Assembly (NCBI GenBank): GCA_017513135.1
Contig: JAFWDH010000019.1
Span: forward strand, 62,001 to 126,000
Reading direction: 5' to 3'
Source of the DNA: Oscillospiraceae bacterium
GTDB lineage: Bacteria > Bacillota > Clostridia > Oscillospirales > Ruminococcaceae
Length of the DNA stretch: 64,000 nt
Under the pieces are notes generated by a model, which worked only from the letters and a program-made list of their open reading frames with translations, did not search any database and was not told where the DNA came from. The position numbers and the translations under genes were made by a program. The stretch's first letter is position 1, and the number at the start of each line of letters is the position of its first letter. Of this stretch, positions 25,273 through 35,500 are shown one piece after another.

Positions 25273-26583
25273 ATGAAAGAGATCTGCAAAAACTTCGGTG
25301 AACATCAGCTCGAATTAGTTAACAAACTCAGTTTCGTAAGATACGGAGGCACTCCCGAAGAGGAAAAGGCAGCCAGGATCATAATGGAAGAGATAGAGCA
25401 GTCCGGCGGAAGCTGCGAGCTTGTTCCTTTCCAGATACCCGCATTCGAATGCTCAAAGTGCTCCATCACAGTGACCGAACCGTATAACAGGGAGATAGAA
25501 GCTGTCCCGTTCGGATGTACGGGTTCTGTTGAGGGAGATTTCGATCTCATCTATGTCGAACGCGGTGAAGAGATGGATTATGCCGGCCTCAGGGATCTGT
25601 CCAACACGGTGGTGCTCGTCAACAGATGCTCATACGAAGCTTACAGGCAGATATGCGACAGAAAGCCAGCAGCTTTCATAGCGATCAGCGGAAAGTATTA
25701 CGATACTCCCGACAATTCGGATCTCGTTGCCCAGCCGCTCAGATACGAGTACAGGGATATGGGAAGGGTACCCGGATTCATCATCCGCGCTAAGGATGCC
25801 ACAGAACTTGTCAGGGACCGTGTAAGCAGGATCCATGTCGAACTGCAGCAGGAAGAGAAGGAAGCTACTTCCCATGACGTCCTGGCAGTCATACCCGGAA
25901 CGGAAGATCTGAAAGGTGACATCGTACTTACTGCTCACTACGACAGCATTCTTGTAGGGACAGGTTCGTGGGACAACGCCACAGGCAGCGTCAACCTTCT
26001 CCACCTGTACAAATACTTCCTCAGAAATCCCGCAAAGAGGACACTGAGATTCGTGTGGTGCGGAAGTGAGGAGCAGGGCCTTTTCGGAAGCCATGCTTAC
26101 ATAGAACAGAATCCCGATCTCGTAGACAGGATCAGCTTCTGCTTCAACTTTGATATGAACGGGACCGTTCTCGGACCCAATGAGATATTCATAACAGGCG
26201 GAGAGGATCTCAAGACTTATGTAGAGCAGTACTGCAGGGAAGTCGGATATTCAGCAAGCAAGCACATCGGAGTGCATTCCAGCGATTCTGCTCCGTTCTG
26301 TGACAAAGGGATCCCGGCATTAGGTCTTTCCAGAGGGACCAACACCGCAGAGATCCATACGAGACGCGACCTTGTCGGACCTCTCGGCGCGGATCAGCTT
26401 CAGGATATCGGCGTGTTCTCCTCCGGCCTTGTTGCCAGAGTGGCTAACAGTGTCATCCTCCCGGTAGAGAGAAAGCTCGACGACAAGATGAAGGAAGAGC
26501 TTGATAAGTATTTCTATAGGGCTCAGAAGAGGAAGGACGAAGAAAAGAGGAATCCGGAAAAGAAGGATCAGAAGAAAGACTGA
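25273..26583 (+). CDS. M28 family zinc peptidase
   Basis: 436 residues from the ATG at 25273, which follows GGAGG by eight bases (an ATG at 25258 overlaps that site). The M28 metal ligands read in order: AHYD at about 219, SWDNATG at 233, the catalytic E in GSEEQG at 264, NFDMNG at 293 and the last His in EIHTRRD at 360. A PA-like insertion occupies the N-terminal half. No signal peptide; probably a cytosolic aminopeptidase or dipeptidase. A lysine-rich tail ends the protein. It is followed by the macro-domain gene after 56 bases. Confidence 0.9.
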   Translation: MKEICKNFGEHQLELVNKLSFVRYGGTPEEEKAARIIMEEIEQSGGSCELVPFQIPAFECSKCSITVTEPYNREIEAVPFGCTGSVEGDFDLIYVERGEEMDYAGLRDLSNTVVLVNRCSYEAYRQICDRKPAAFIAISGKYYDTPDNSDLVAQPLRYEYRDMGRVPGFIIRAKDATELVRDRVSRIHVELQQEEKEATSHDVLAVIPGTEDLKGDIVLTAHYDSILVGTGSWDNATGSVNLLHLYKYFLRNPAKRTLRFVWCGSEEQGLFGSHAYIEQNPDLVDRISFCFNFDMNGTVLGPNEIFITGGEDLKTYVEQYCREVGYSASKHIGVHSSDSAPFCDKGIPALGLSRGTNTAEIHTRRDLVGPLGADQLQDIGVFSSGLVARVANSVILPVERKLDDKMKEELDKYFYRAQKRKDEEKRNPEKKDQKKD

Positions 26584-26639
26584 GCTTTTGCTCTGAGAGT
26601 TCCTATCAGAAAGATATTCAGAGAAGAGCAGGAGAGATC

Positions 26640-27572
26640 ATGAGAGGAATAAGCATCGACAAAGCCGGCATAACGGATGTGAATGCCGAAGCTATCGTGA
26701 ATGCCGCGAATGAGAGCCTGCGTGCGGGAAGCGGAGTGTGCGGCGCGATCTTCCGCGCCGCCGGCTATGAAGAGCTGCAGAGAGCCTGCGATGAGATAGG
26801 TCACTGCGACACAGGATCCGCGGTTATAACGCCCGGCTTCCGAAGCAAAGCAAAGTACATCATCCACGCGGTGGGTCCGATCTGGCACGGCGGAAACAGC
26901 GGAGAGCCGAAGAAACTGTATGACTGCTACAGAAGCGCGCTGCTTCTCGCAAGGGAGAACGGGATTCATTCCATATGCTTTCCTTTGATCTCAACAGGAG
27001 TATACAGTTATCCCGCAGACGAGGCGTTCGAGGTGGCACTGAATGTGTGCAGGGAGTTCCTTCATGAGGAGGAAGGGTATGACATGCATATCATCTTTGC
27101 AATACCGGACGGCGATAAGTATCATTCCGCAATGATCGCTCTTCAGGAAGATGCACCCGGTCTGATCATCGCCGTGAGATCCAACTGGAAAGCCCTCGAT
27201 ATGCCGCAGCAGCATGGTGAGTTCATCTTGCACCGTCATTTCTCCGAGGATGAGATGAACGCTCTGAGAAGGGGAAACGTCCCTCAGGAGATGGAAGACA
27301 AGTGGTTCTGGTATGTGGAAGGGGACACTCTCTATGCACACAGGAGCTGGACGGGGAACTGTATCTTCATCATCAGGTTCATGGAAAATGATGACCATAT
27401 CGTCACCGTAAACAGGGATCCTGAGCAGTACAGTGAAGCAGATACGGATAAGAATCGTAAGACTCTCAATAATCTCCTTGACTGGTGGAGCCAGCCTTCT
27501 TATGACTACTATAATGAATGGCTCTCCGAGACAGCTGATAACCTGAGAGAACACGGTATGATCAGGGAATAG
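26640..27572 (+). CDS. Macro domain protein with C-terminal HRSWTG domain
   Basis: 310 residues, start with AGGAGAG. N-terminal macro domain at 1-170: IVNAANESLRAGSGVCGAIF for the ADP-ribose loop and ISTGVYSYP for the second loop, typical of YmdB/ADP-ribosylglutamate hydrolase-like proteins. The C-terminal part (about 195-300) contains HRHFSEDEMNAL, EDKWFWYVEGDTLYAHRSWTG and FIIRF, a compact beta domain also known as a stand-alone protein. The macro domain suggests removal of ADP-ribose from a substrate; the second domain's role is not known. Cytosolic. Confidence 0.8.
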   Translation: MRGISIDKAGITDVNAEAIVNAANESLRAGSGVCGAIFRAAGYEELQRACDEIGHCDTGSAVITPGFRSKAKYIIHAVGPIWHGGNSGEPKKLYDCYRSALLLARENGIHSICFPLISTGVYSYPADEAFEVALNVCREFLHEEEGYDMHIIFAIPDGDKYHSAMIALQEDAPGLIIAVRSNWKALDMPQQHGEFILHRHFSEDEMNALRRGNVPQEMEDKWFWYVEGDTLYAHRSWTGNCIFIIRFMENDDHIVTVNRDPEQYSEADTDKNRKTLNNLLDWWSQPSYDYYNEWLSETADNLREHGMIRE

Positions 27573-27787
27573 GATAAATAGAATGATCGTTCCTTTATGT
27601 AGAACGAGACAAGCTGTGATATTCGGAGAGAGATATGAGATCAACGGGCATTAACAGTGTCTGCATTCTGCATTGAGGGAGATAGCATTAAGAATGGCTT
27701 GGAGCTTTATTATGTGATTCAGCTATGTGTTATTATTAGAATACTGATCTGTACTGCTAATTAATCTCGTTAACAGGAGATCTCAAA

Positions 27788-28348
27788 ATGGGAGATTTTG
27801 CAAAAGAACTCAACAAAATGGCCGATGAAGCCAAGGGAAAATCAAAAAACGTTCTTTCAAAAGATGAATTCATTGCTAACAGGATCCGACAATACACAAG
27901 TGATATAAAAGACCTTTGTAAACAGAGTGCCGGGAACGGTTCCAGATCTCTGAAAGGGTTCTTTGTTCCAACAAGGCAAGACAACAATTACGATGTCTCG
28001 ACCGATGATTCATATATTATTGATAAGCCTAAGAACCTGATCAGCAAAAAGCCCGGAAAGAGTGTTCTCAGCGGAGGTCTGAAAGGCGGAAATGAAGAGA
28101 TCCAGTCTGCAAGGATATATTTATTTGATGGCTGGAGTTATGATAAACCGATAACCTTTACAGTTGATAGCAACATGATAGAAAAGGTCCGGCTTGGAGT
28201 TGTCAGAAACCTTTCAAAGGAAGGTTTTAAAAAACTCAATATAGAGCATCTTAATGGACCGATCTACAAAACAAAAGAGGTTCTCTTCAGTGAGATCATA
28301 GTACAATCCGGAACTGCCAGTTATTTCTATCTTGATATTGCCTGGTAA
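27788..28348 (+). CDS. Hypothetical protein, 186 aa
   Basis: Start with AGGAG. Residues 1-40 are helical (MGDFAKELNKMADEAKGK); the middle is Ser/Lys/Gly-rich and disordered-looking; the last 85 residues form a beta-rich domain (ARIYLFDGWSYDKPITFTVD, YFYLDIAW). No family recognised. A+T-rich codon use marks the beginning of the accessory stretch that ends at 32.55 kb. It is followed by a strong terminator and probably forms its own transcript. Confidence 0.65.
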   Translation: MGDFAKELNKMADEAKGKSKNVLSKDEFIANRIRQYTSDIKDLCKQSAGNGSRSLKGFFVPTRQDNNYDVSTDDSYIIDKPKNLISKKPGKSVLSGGLKGGNEEIQSARIYLFDGWSYDKPITFTVDSNMIEKVRLGVVRNLSKEGFKKLNIEHLNGPIYKTKEVLFSEIIVQSGTASYFYLDIAW

Positions 28349-28384
28349 AAGGCTTGTACCTGATATTATTCGACTCGAAAAGTA

Positions 28385-28419
28385 CGATCCCTGGCTTGTG
28401 AAGCCAGGGATCGATTTTT
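28385..28419 (+). terminator. Rho-independent terminator
   Basis: CGATCCCTGGCTT (28385-28397) pairs perfectly with AAGCCAGGGATCG (28401-28413), then ATTTTT. Confidence 0.9.
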
Positions 28420-28503
28420 GTTGTTAGCGTTTTAGCGACAAAAGATAATAACGTAGAAGGCATTACACAGCCATTATAAAGTTAATGCCATATTTGATAA
28501 TCG

Positions 28504-28821
28504 CTAGATAACGATACAGTCATAATCGATATGGTTATCGATAAGAAATCCTAGGATACCGTTAAGGTGTTTTTCTTTGCCAAGGGCGATAAAGTCATCG
28601 AGTGATATCAGAGAAAAGAGCTTTTTAGTGTTCTCTTCCGAAAGTGTGTAATGTCCTTCGCTGTCCCAGTAATCGTCCCCGCCGTAGACCTCGGATTCCA
28701 GTTTCAGGCAGTTGTCACGTACTTCTCCGCCAAGATATACATCACGTGACGAGTAAATTACAAATGACCTGTTTTCAAATTTTTCCTCAATGTTTATGAT
28801 GGGTATTATCTTTGTCTTCAT
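28504..28821 (-). CDS. Hypothetical protein, 105 aa
   Basis: Start has GAAGGAAAACG upstream. The protein is acidic and beta-rich at first (KIIPIINIEEKFENRSFVIYSSRDVYLGGEV) and helical later (SEENTKKLFSLISLDDFIALGKEKHLNGILGFLID). No membrane segment. No family recognised; the size and acidity recall immunity or antitoxin proteins, but nothing confirms that. It lies downstream of a decayed reading frame and of the 104-residue gene on the same strand. Confidence 0.6.
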   Translation of the reverse strand: MKTKIIPIINIEEKFENRSFVIYSSRDVYLGGEVRDNCLKLESEVYGGDDYWDSEGHYTLSEENTKKLFSLISLDDFIALGKEKHLNGILGFLIDNHIDYDCIVI

Positions 28822-28990
28822 CGTTTTCCTTCTTTCTGAAGTGGGAATAGAAGATCTTGCCGTAGACAGACGGACTTGCTTTTTATGAGCACATCTATCT
28901 CTTCGTCAGACATGTTTCTGAGGGCAATTTCTTTTTCTTGTTTTGTTGGATATCTGGCATGAAACGCGTTGATGATATTCCAGTTATGTT
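28822..28990 (-). pseudogene. Remnant coding fragment
   Basis: In the reverse complement a convincing protein stretch, NIINAFHARYPTKQEKEIAL then RNMSDEEIDVLIKS, is open but has no start codon. The expected continuation (VYGKIFYSHFRKKEN) lies in another frame, suggesting a frameshift. It probably is a decayed gene lying between the two small leftward genes. Confidence 0.35.
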
Positions 28991-28997
28991 GATTCCT

Positions 28998-29312
28998 TTA
29001 TTTTTCTTCTCTTCTCTTGTGACGTTTATTGATGTGTTCCTGCACAGCAACGTCTGAATAGATATCCAGGATCGGATCATCATAATCGATCTCGCACAGT
29101 TCGAATACCGGCCAGCGTCCGGTCCTGCACTGCATCATAGTGGTTTCTTCGATCAGACTTTCGTAAAAAGCTTCCTCGGTCATGTTTCTGAACACATACT
29201 TCTCCTTGGGGAGACGGTAGTTTACATGACGTATGATATCGTTCTTTCTCCAAGTGGGCACATGGCTCAGTTCGTTTAGATAGTCTCTATATTCTTTGCT
29301 GTTATGATCCAT
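28998..29312 (-). CDS. Hypothetical protein, 104 aa
   Basis: ATG at 29312 with AGGAGG upstream. The product begins MDHNSKEYRDYLNELSHVPT and ends in a strongly basic tail (HINKRHKRREEK). The middle includes RNMTEEAFYESLIEETTMMQ, faintly like the RNMSDEEID segment of the neighbouring remnant, so the two may share an origin. No family recognised. A+T-rich like the rest of this stretch. Confidence 0.5.
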   Translation of the reverse strand: MDHNSKEYRDYLNELSHVPTWRKNDIIRHVNYRLPKEKYVFRNMTEEAFYESLIEETTMMQCRTGRWPVFELCEIDYDDPILDIYSDVAVQEHINKRHKRREEK

Positions 29313-29576
29313 ACTCCATACCTCCTGATTCTGCTGTGAAGTCTTTCTCTTTACACTTTGATTCTAGGCAAAACAGCATTGCTTATGAAGCAAGGATATA
29401 TTGAACTTGTTAAATGCTATTCAAGTTATGCTTGAGTGAATGTGTTGAAACAGTTTATAAGGCGTAAGAAAGAAATGCCTAAAAAGCGAGGGGGATATAT
29501 AATGGAGATATATAATACTTGAAAATTGAGAAATTCATCTTGTTATTGGGTGTCTGAGTGTGTATTGGAGAAAAAC

Positions 29577-32429
29577 ATGGCTCTGATTACATGTCCGGAG
29601 TGCGGTAAAAGAATATCAGACAAAGCTGAAGCCTGTCCCTATTGCGGTTTGCCAGCCAGGTATTTCTATTCTGCAAAAGACAAAAACACAGATAAGAACG
29701 ATAACAATCAAAAAGAAATAAATGTGCCTGAAAGTGTAGATCTGCATAACATCGGCAACATGCTAATTGGGTTTGAAAAGGATTACAGTAGACTGTTTAA
29801 TTCTGAACACTATATTTCGTCCAGAGATAAGCAGAGATTGCTCGAGTTATATGGAGGGTATTATCGGTATCTGAAAGACAAACTTGTCTTTAATTATGTA
29901 TGCAATCATGCCCAGAAACTCAGGGTAGATATTGACACTTTAAAGAAGTTCCTTACGCATATGCATTATCTTGATAATGAGTCCCAGATACATAACACAG
30001 ATTATTTGGACAGAAAACTGGATCAAGAAAAAGAGTATTTTGATCACATACTTGAGAAGATAGATCCCAATATCATTCTTGATGAAGAACAGAGAAAAGC
30101 CGTTATCACTGATGACGATTATTGTCTACTGGTTGCCGGAGCCGGTGCGGGAAAAACAACTACAATGGCGGCAAAAGCAAAGTATCTGGTCGATAAAAAA
30201 GGTGTTATGCCGGAAGAGATAATTGTTATTTCATATACCAATAAAGCAATAGGTGAACTGAAGGATCGGATTAACAAGGGATTGGGAATCAACGCACGTA
30301 TATGTACTTTTCATTCATTCGCCTTTGATATCGTCAAGAAGTTCACTGTGCAGCCTCCAGAGATAAACTACTCATCTTATAAGATCATTTTTGAGATGCT
30401 TGAGAAAGCGATTTTCGATAACAAGGATCTCATGAGAAAACTAGTTTTGTTTCTTGGCTATTATTTCGATCTGACAGAAGATGTTTTCGATTTTGACAAT
30501 CTTAATCAGTATCATCTATATAAGGCAGAGCAGGATTACGAGACTCTGAAGAGCAGTCTAGGCGAGTACGTTCAGAAAGTTGCTAATCAGCGCAGTAAAC
30601 AGACAAAGACAATAAACGGTGAGTACCTTAGGTCTATCCAGGAGGTCCAAATAGCGAATTTCCTTTATCTTAACGGACTTGATTACGAGTATGAACATCC
30701 GTATCCGTTTGAATCTCCGTCCAGGAACAAACTCTATACACCGGATTTCTATATAAGTCAGGGTGAGCATGAAGCATGGCTCGAGCATTACGCAATTACC
30801 GAGAACGGATACAGTAATGTACTGACTCCAGAAGAGATAAACAAGTATAAAAGATCGATCTTAAACAAACGTCAACTGCATAAAACGCATGGGACTACTC
30901 TGCTTGAAACATGGTCTGTTTATAATGACAAGCTGCCTCTATTGAATCACCTTAAAGAAACTCTGGAAGCAGAAGGTTTTGTCCTTAAACCCAGAGATCT
31001 TACAGAAGTATATAAGACGATAGTTGATACGGGTAAAGATAAATATGTTTATAGATTGATACAGTTTATGATGGATTTCATAGAGCATTTCAAGACAACC
31101 GGTTACGATGCGGGAGGTTTTGATCTGCTCAGAAAAAGAACGGACAATCCCAGATCTTTACTGTTTCTGGACATTGCCGAACAGGTCTATCATTACTATC
31201 AGGATCAATTAAAACAGAAGAATCAGATAGACTTTGCGGATATGATAAATGACGCGAATTTCTATCTGCAGGAGATCGAAAAGCAGAAACTGGAACTGCC
31301 GTACAGGTACATAATAATAGATGAGTTTCAGGATATTGCCCGTCAGCGATTCAATCTGACAAAGAAACTGTCGGAGATCACAAAAGCTAAAGTAGTGGCA
31401 GTTGGTGATGACTGGCAATCTATCTATGCGTTTTCTGGTTCTGACATCACGCTGTTTACAAAATTTCTTGAACTGATGGGTACCGGAACTGAGCTCAAGA
31501 TAACTCATACCTATCGCAATTCGCAGGAACTGATAGATATTGCTGGCACATTTGTTCAGAAAAACTCTACTCAGATACGTAAGCAGCTCATATCACCGAA
31601 GCATTTGAATGACCCAATCATTCTTGAAGAATTTGATGACAGTTACAAGCCTTTCAGAGCTTTGTCCGAAGCGACTGAAAAGGCAATCGGAAAGATCATA
31701 GAAGAGTTTGGAATCGATTCATCAATACTTTTGTTGGGTAGATACAACTACGATATGTACAAGCTGTGCCAGACAGATCTGTTTTATGAAACACATGGAG
31801 GGCAGATTAAGAGTAAAAAATACCCTGATGCGAATCTTACCTATATGACTGCTCACAGTTCTAAAGGCTTGGGATTTGATAACGTTATAATCATAAACAT
31901 GTTCGAGGGAAAGTACGGATTTCCGTGTCAGATCGAAGACGATCCAATAATGAAGCTGGTCACAGTGGATGATACGAGCGTACCGTTTGCTGAAGAGAGA
32001 AGATTGTTCTATGTTTCATTGACCAGAACAAAGAATCGCGTATTTGTGATCACGCCTCAAAAGAAACCGTCACGTTTCTTAATAGAACTCGTAAAAGACT
32101 TCGGTTTACAGCACTCAGATGAGCTGAACATGGAAATCGTTGATTTGTTCAACATTAGATGTCCTGTCTGTGGTTACCCGCTAAAGTTTGAGTACAACAA
32201 GAATTACGGTATTAGTCTTTGGATGTGTACTAACGAGCCGGAAGTATGTGACTTTATGACCAACAGTAAAGAATACAAACATGACATTATGAAATGTCCT
32301 GAATGTGAAGATGGATTCTTGGTCGTGAGAACGTCAAAAAAGAGTAACGCAGTGTTTTATGGCTGTACTAATTTCTATACTGACAGGAAATGCAAATATA
32401 CCAAGACACTTCCTAGTGAACCTGTATAG
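29577..32429 (+). CDS. UvrD/HelD-type DNA helicase with terminal zinc ribbons and internal nuclease-like segment
   Basis: 950 residues from the ATG at 29577 (TTGGAG site; frame opens at 29526). N-terminal zinc ribbon C-P-E-C-G...C-P-Y-C-G at 5-24. SF1 motifs: GAGAGKTT at about 187, IIIDEFQD at 580, GDDWQSIYAFSG at 610, TAHSSKGLGFD at 759, EERRLFYVSLTRTK at 803. Between motifs, residues 355-420 read E-V-Q-I-A-N-F-L, Y-T-P-D-F-Y-I and W-L-E-H-Y-A-I, the spacing of a PD-(D/E)XK-like insert known in helicase IV relatives. Two more zinc clusters close the protein. Likely unwinds and may cut DNA in repair or defence. Confidence 0.85.
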   Translation: MALITCPECGKRISDKAEACPYCGLPARYFYSAKDKNTDKNDNNQKEINVPESVDLHNIGNMLIGFEKDYSRLFNSEHYISSRDKQRLLELYGGYYRYLKDKLVFNYVCNHAQKLRVDIDTLKKFLTHMHYLDNESQIHNTDYLDRKLDQEKEYFDHILEKIDPNIILDEEQRKAVITDDDYCLLVAGAGAGKTTTMAAKAKYLVDKKGVMPEEIIVISYTNKAIGELKDRINKGLGINARICTFHSFAFDIVKKFTVQPPEINYSSYKIIFEMLEKAIFDNKDLMRKLVLFLGYYFDLTEDVFDFDNLNQYHLYKAEQDYETLKSSLGEYVQKVANQRSKQTKTINGEYLRSIQEVQIANFLYLNGLDYEYEHPYPFESPSRNKLYTPDFYISQGEHEAWLEHYAITENGYSNVLTPEEINKYKRSILNKRQLHKTHGTTLLETWSVYNDKLPLLNHLKETLEAEGFVLKPRDLTEVYKTIVDTGKDKYVYRLIQFMMDFIEHFKTTGYDAGGFDLLRKRTDNPRSLLFLDIAEQVYHYYQDQLKQKNQIDFADMINDANFYLQEIEKQKLELPYRYIIIDEFQDIARQRFNLTKKLSEITKAKVVAVGDDWQSIYAFSGSDITLFTKFLELMGTGTELKITHTYRNSQELIDIAGTFVQKNSTQIRKQLISPKHLNDPIILEEFDDSYKPFRALSEATEKAIGKIIEEFGIDSSILLLGRYNYDMYKLCQTDLFYETHGGQIKSKKYPDANLTYMTAHSSKGLGFDNVIIINMFEGKYGFPCQIEDDPIMKLVTVDDTSVPFAEERRLFYVSLTRTKNRVFVITPQKKPSRFLIELVKDFGLQHSDELNMEIVDLFNIRCPVCGYPLKFEYNKNYGISLWMCTNEPEVCDFMTNSKEYKHDIMKCPECEDGFLVVRTSKKSNAVFYGCTNFYTDRKCKYTKTLPSEPV

Positions 32430-32442
32430 GAGAAAAAAGATT

Positions 32443-32586
32443 ATGCCGAGACAAAGCATTTTTGATATGAAACTCTCAAAGATATATCCGTTATTACTTG
32501 CTAAGGTCGAGCGCAAGGGAAGGACCAGTCAGGAGCTTGATGAAGTCATAACGATCCGCTGTTCGACCCTGCAGGTCTTCACATAG
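32443..32586 (+). pseudogene. Truncated DUF2200 gene
   Basis: Starts with ATG 13 bases after the helicase stop, with an AGGAG site. The first 35 or so residues (MPRQSIFDMKLSKIYPLLLA then KVERKGRTSQELDEVI) match the N-terminus of DUF2200 as I know it; full members have over 100 residues. After about 32549 the reading frame is unrelated and stops at 32586. The following bases belong to a surface-protein gene in another frame, so a recombination junction cuts DUF2200 here. Confidence 0.75.
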
Positions 32587-35500
32587 CGAAATGGGACAGC
32601 AAATATGACAGGTTCGTACCGCAGGGAGCGGGAACATTCCGTGGCGCCAGATACAGGCTGGACTACTACGACAATGAGAGTTGGCAGGGCGATCCCAGGG
32701 CATCTTGGGTGTTCGAGAGCGACAGGAACGGATCCATCTACTATCTTCCGCAGTACAAAGTGGAAGGCCCCGATCTGTATGAGCATAACGGCGCATACAT
32801 ACTTCCTCTGGGAAGCGTTAGGATCAGCGAGATACAGGCTCCGGAAGGGTACATGATGTCAACGGATGAGCTCAGAGCTGTCATCGTTCAGAACGGGGAA
32901 GGAGCAAGGTTCACCTGGACCGAGGAGACGAAGGGTCTCATAAAGGCTTTTGCCGACGGTACCGGTATACCGGAAGTTCCCATACGGGGCTCTCTTGTGA
33001 TCGAAAAGGCGGATGCCGTTACCGGACAAAACATGCCGCAGGGCGACGCGAGCCTTGCCGGAGCGGAGTTCACGATATATGCGGACGAAGACATGGAGAT
33101 AGACGGAACCTCATACAGTAAAGGCGACGCTGTGTTGACTATCGTCACAGGAGAAGACGGTGTCGCCCATACAGAAGACAGAGCATTACCTTACGGCAGT
33201 TATATCGTAAAGGAGACCAAAGCACCGGAAGGATATCTCTTAAATGATGAGAGCGTAAGTTTCCGAATAGATACGGACGGTCAGGTCATCGATCTCACGG
33301 GTACAGACAGCAGGATCAGAGAGGACCTCATATACGGAGGAGCCGTCTTCAGGAAGGTCGACTCATCCACCGGAGGAGAGCCTCAGGGCTGCGGGACTCT
33401 GAATGGCGCAGAGATAACAGTCTTCAACGAGTCAGAGAGATCCGTATGGATAGACGGAAAGGAGATCGGCACAGGAGAAGCGGTATGCGTCCTCACCACG
33501 GACGAAGAAGGCTATACCGCGACGGACGGATTCATACTGCCTTACGGAACATATTCCGCCAGAGAGACAAAACCCTCCGAGGGATATGATCTCAATGAAG
33601 AATGGAATCCGGTATTCTCAATTAGAGAAAACGGCGTGACAGTTGATCTCACCGGAGGAAGCAGTTTGCTTCCGGAGAAGCTGATTCGCGGCGATCTTTC
33701 GCTGATTAAGCTTGACGTAGACGGGACTCCTATGGCAAACATACCCTTCATGATATGCGCTCTGGACAGAGACGGCAGCGTCATGGAGAGACACGTCATA
33801 GTATCGGATGAGAGTGGGATGATAGACACCTCATCCTCCTCAAGACTGCACTCAAGTAAAACGAATTCACTTGACGGCTTCACTGACGGAGCCGTCTTTT
33901 ATTATGACGATATGCTGGACCCGGCAGTAGGAGTCTGGTTCGGAAAAGGAGAAGTCGACGACGGGCTCGGAGCGCTGCCATACGGACCCTACAGGGTATA
34001 TGAACTTCAGTGCGGAACGACCAGAGATATGCAGATGAATCTGCTTCAGACGGGGATAGAGACGGTGGACTCGGAGCACAGGACCATATCCTTCGGGGCG
34101 ATGGTTGACTTAAGCGTTGAGCTGGAATCCGACGCCTGCTGCGCTGATACCGGTTTCAGTCTCGTACCTCAGGCAGAAGAAGTGAACGTGCGTGATACTG
34201 TCATTTACCGCAATCTGAGCAAAGGCAGGAGATACACGCTCGATACCAGGTTCGTCCTTAAGAACGACATCATGACGGAACTCGGCAGCTGCAGCACAGA
34301 TTTCATTCCGCAGGGCGGACTTTACGGAAAGAACACATCCTCCGGTACCGTGACCTCGGAAGCAGTGATAGACACTTCGATGTATCCGGGACAGACGGTG
34401 GTCGCGTTCGGGAGACTGTACGAGTGGATAGGAGACAGCAAGGTACTTATAGCCTGCCATGAAGATCCGGATGACGTAAGGCAACAGCTCAGGATACCCG
34501 GGATATCCACCAGAGCTAGGGATACGCGGACCGGGGACAACGCGGGAACTGTATCAAATGATGCCGGGATCATAGACACAGTCACATACAACAACCTAAA
34601 GAAAGGAGAGACGTTCCGGCTGGCCGCGTCGCTGGCGGATCCGCTGACCGGCGAGATCATCACCGGTTCTGACGGAAAGCCTTGCACTGCGGAAAAGACC
34701 TTCATATGCGGCGCGGAACAGGGAGCAATAGAGATGCCTGAGATAAAGATAGATTCGAGACTGCTCGCGGGAAGATCCGCCGTGGTCCTTGAGCGGCTCT
34801 ATATGGAACATGACGGAAAAGAGATCCTTATGGCATACCATGAAGAGCTTGCGGACAGCGGCCAGACTGTGTCATATCCGTCTTTGAAGACTATGGCATG
34901 CGGAAAGGATACAGGCGGTCACACAGCTCCTTCGAAAGAGCGGACTGTGATAGAGGACAGGGTATCCCTCAATGGACTTGTTCCGGGACTGGAATATGAA
35001 GTTAAAGGCACTCTCATACTAAAGGGCACAGGAAAGCCTGTCGTCATAAACGGAAAGAAAGTAATATCATCCGCCGTATTCACCGCCGATTCTTCTGAGA
35101 CTGAGATCGTCATGGAATTCGTCTTTGACGGAAAGAAGCTTGCGGGAGAGACTGCGGTCGTTTTCGAAGAGCTCTTCCACAACGGTACGGAGATCGCTTT
35201 TCATGAAGACATAAACGATGATGACCAGAGCGTAAATATCATTGGGATAAAGACGTTTGCAAAGGACAGGAAGACCGGAAGAAAGGAAATGGTCCTTGAC
35301 AGCTCCGCGGTCATATCGGATACCGTCAAATATATGAACCTCATTCCGGGAAGGACCTACACGCTCAAGGGCACAGTCATAAGCGCGTCGGACGGCTGCG
35401 CCGTTGCGCAGAACGGAGAGTTCATCAGCTCTGAGATGGAGTTCGTCCCGGATGAGCCGGACGGGGAAGTGGAAATGCTCTTCGTGCTGGATACGAATAA

